A stretch of DNA of 7,108 nt, from contig NVXN01000005.1 of assembly GCA_002733915.1 (NCBI GenBank), positions 29,019 through 36,126 on the forward strand, written 5' to 3'. Positions 6,364 to 7,108 of this stretch are shown piece after piece. The notes beneath the pieces were generated by a model that worked only from the letters and a program-made list of their open reading frames with translations, did not search any database and was not told the DNA's origin. The stretch's first letter is position 1. Each line of letters opens with the position of its first letter. The translations under genes and the position numbers were made by a program. The stretch comes from Aequorivita sp. (GTDB lineage Bacteria; Bacteroidota; Bacteroidia; Flavobacteriales; Flavobacteriaceae).

Positions 6364-6861
6364 ATGAAAATTTTAAAATATATTGTTTTCGTTGGAATTT
6401 TAGCTTTTGCATCTTCCTGTCAAAACAATAAACCAACCAATCCAACAATTATGGGGCTTTGGAAACTGGAAAGTATGAAAGTACGCGATACCGCTACAAA
6501 CATCTGGAGTCATTATCTCGGCGGAATGGAAGGCTATCTGCTTTACGATGCAACCGGACACGTAGCGCTTCATCTTTATGAAAAGGGATATGAAAAAGCG
6601 GGAATGCATTTCCCGAATTTCAACGATTCCATTCCTTTGAAAGCTTTAAAATATATCACAAAATCATACTATTATATGGGGAATTATAAAGTTTCTGAAA
6701 AAGATAGCATTGTTTCGCATTTCAAGCTTTCCCATTCAAATCCTTCCGAATTCGGATTGACTGCCCAACGAAGGTTTTACTTCAGCGGAGATACCTTGGT
6801 AATGCAACCCGTAGAGCACAAAAACTCCAAGCTAAAGTTGAAATGGTTGATGACAAAATAA
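6364..6861 (+). CDS. Lipoprotein with lipocalin-like domain
   Basis: This small envelope lipoprotein has 165 residues from the preferred start. The signal peptide MKILKYIVFVGILAFASS ends at lipobox residue C19. The open frame extends upstream to an ATG at 6334, but that would put ten polar residues before the signal peptide and overlap guaD; starting at 6364 gives a normal signal peptide, 19 nt after the guaD stop. The mature part resembles the lipocalin-like domain seen in many bacterial proteins (PF13924-type): GLWKLESMKV at about 31-40, GYLLYDATGHVALHLYEKG, YYYMGNYKVSEKDSIVSHFKLSHSNPSEFG, then QRRFYFSGDTLVMQP. The pattern suggests a small beta-barrel binding an unknown ligand. No catalytic motif is seen. 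It is the last gene of the glyA cluster, and its link to the preceding enzymes is not obvious. The family call rests on motif recall, not a profile search. Confidence 0.8.
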   Translation: MKILKYIVFVGILAFASSCQNNKPTNPTIMGLWKLESMKVRDTATNIWSHYLGGMEGYLLYDATGHVALHLYEKGYEKAGMHFPNFNDSIPLKALKYITKSYYYMGNYKVSEKDSIVSHFKLSHSNPSEFGLTAQRRFYFSGDTLVMQPVEHKNSKLKLKWLMTK

Positions 6862-6868
6862 TTTCATA

Positions 6869-6895
6869 CAAAACCTTTCAAAATAAAGTGTTTTG
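6869..6895. terminator. Weak AT-rich hairpin between converging genes
   Basis: CAAAACCTTT (6869-6878) pairs with AAAG (6885-6888) and GTTTTG (6890-6895) around a 6-nt loop, with one bulged T at 6889; this makes a 10-bp AT-rich stem. It begins 8 nt after the lipocalin gene stop and lies 17 nt from the end of the opposing gene. No strong U run follows on either strand, so it is a weak candidate bidirectional terminator. Confidence 0.35.
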
Positions 6896-6911
6896 GAATA
6901 GGTATGATTGA

Positions 6912-7108
6912 CTATTCGGCAGGGAATTCAGTAGCTTCGTAAGCTCCAGCATCTGGATTAGTGCCTGGAGGGGATGGTCTAGGATTACCATTTAGATCTT
7001 CTGAGGGTCCAACCCCAATTTTTCCAATTCCTTCGGCGCCAGAAGCTCCTGTTTCAATATTAAAATTATTCATTTCGGTATCTTGGAAAACAGGATCTGC
7101 ATTAAATA
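6912..7108 (-). CDS. C-terminal end of a probable right-handed beta-helix (choice-of-anchor Q type) surface protein
   Basis: Only the last 64 residues are in the window; the gene enters from beyond 7108 and stops at the TAG complementary to 6912-6914. The visible part begins FNADPVFQDTEMNNFNIETG. It contains EDLNGNPRPSPPGTNPDAGAYE at about 36-57 and ends ATEFPAE. A DPxF segment, then a D(L)xGNPR turn, then PDxGAYE is the typical end of the choice-of-anchor Q / parallel beta-helix proteins common in Bacteroidota, which are secreted or surface-exposed. Here the usual DIGAYE is DAGAYE. No Por/type IX secretion C-terminal domain follows, since the protein ends seven residues after GAYE. The function cannot be told from this fragment. 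It converges on the glyA operon across a 50-bp gap. Confidence 0.7.
   Translation of the reverse strand, partial: FNADPVFQDTEMNNFNIETGASGAEGIGKIGVGPSEDLNGNPRPSPPGTNPDAGAYEATEFPAE

Noticed and set aside
1..7108. Mobile element, CRISPR array, toxin-antitoxin, defence or secondary-metabolite system
   Set aside because: No transposase, integrase, direct-repeat array, tRNA or accessory-type gene was found; all genes are housekeeping or envelope genes of similar composition.

Overview
The window is an ordinary chromosomal stretch from a member of the Bacteroidota, most likely the family Flavobacteriaceae. The DNA is AT-rich. No start codon has a Shine-Dalgarno sequence; starts follow A/T-rich tracts instead. 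Several intergenic -7 boxes fit the Bacteroidota pattern TAnnTTTG. The proteins also fit: a ClpB with the standard bacterial architecture, a YtxJ-type bacilliredoxin, several small lipoproteins and a bacterial-type fumarylacetoacetase. Genus-level placement is not possible from this sequence alone.

Layout. (1) 1-789, minus: the N-terminal 263 codons of the disaggregase clpB, cut by the window edge. (2) 790-979: a divergent promoter region with a good clpB promoter, an imperfect 34-bp palindrome touching its -33 box, and a -7 box almost on top of the next start. (3) 980-1372, plus: a monothiol bacilliredoxin-like protein (YtxJ family). (4) 1376-2557, minus: a flavobacterial-type lipoprotein of unknown function, converging on gene 3 with a 3-bp gap. 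(5) 2610-3890, minus: fumarylacetoacetase, the last enzyme of tyrosine breakdown. An 11-bp-stem hairpin followed by a short U run lies between genes 5 and 4 and contains the lipoprotein start codon. (6) 3891-4087: a second divergent promoter region. (7) 4088-6861, plus: a tightly packed probable operon of glyA (serine hydroxymethyltransferase), a GNAT acetyltransferase, a guanine deaminase (guaD) and a lipocalin-like lipoprotein, with gaps of 2, 5 and 19 nt. (8) 6912-7108, minus: the C-terminal 64 residues of a probable right-handed beta-helix surface protein ending in the NPR...PDxGAYE signature, converging on the operon with a weak hairpin between them.

How they work together: two genes concern stress and redox homeostasis (clpB and the bacilliredoxin, divergently transcribed). 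fahA yields fumarate and acetoacetate from tyrosine. The glyA operon links one-carbon/serine-glycine metabolism with purine salvage or catabolism (guanine to xanthine plus ammonia). I see no mobile element, CRISPR array, RNA gene, phage gene or defence system. The most interesting local signals are regulatory: the hairpin that swallows the lipoprotein start codon, and the palindrome at the clpB promoter.
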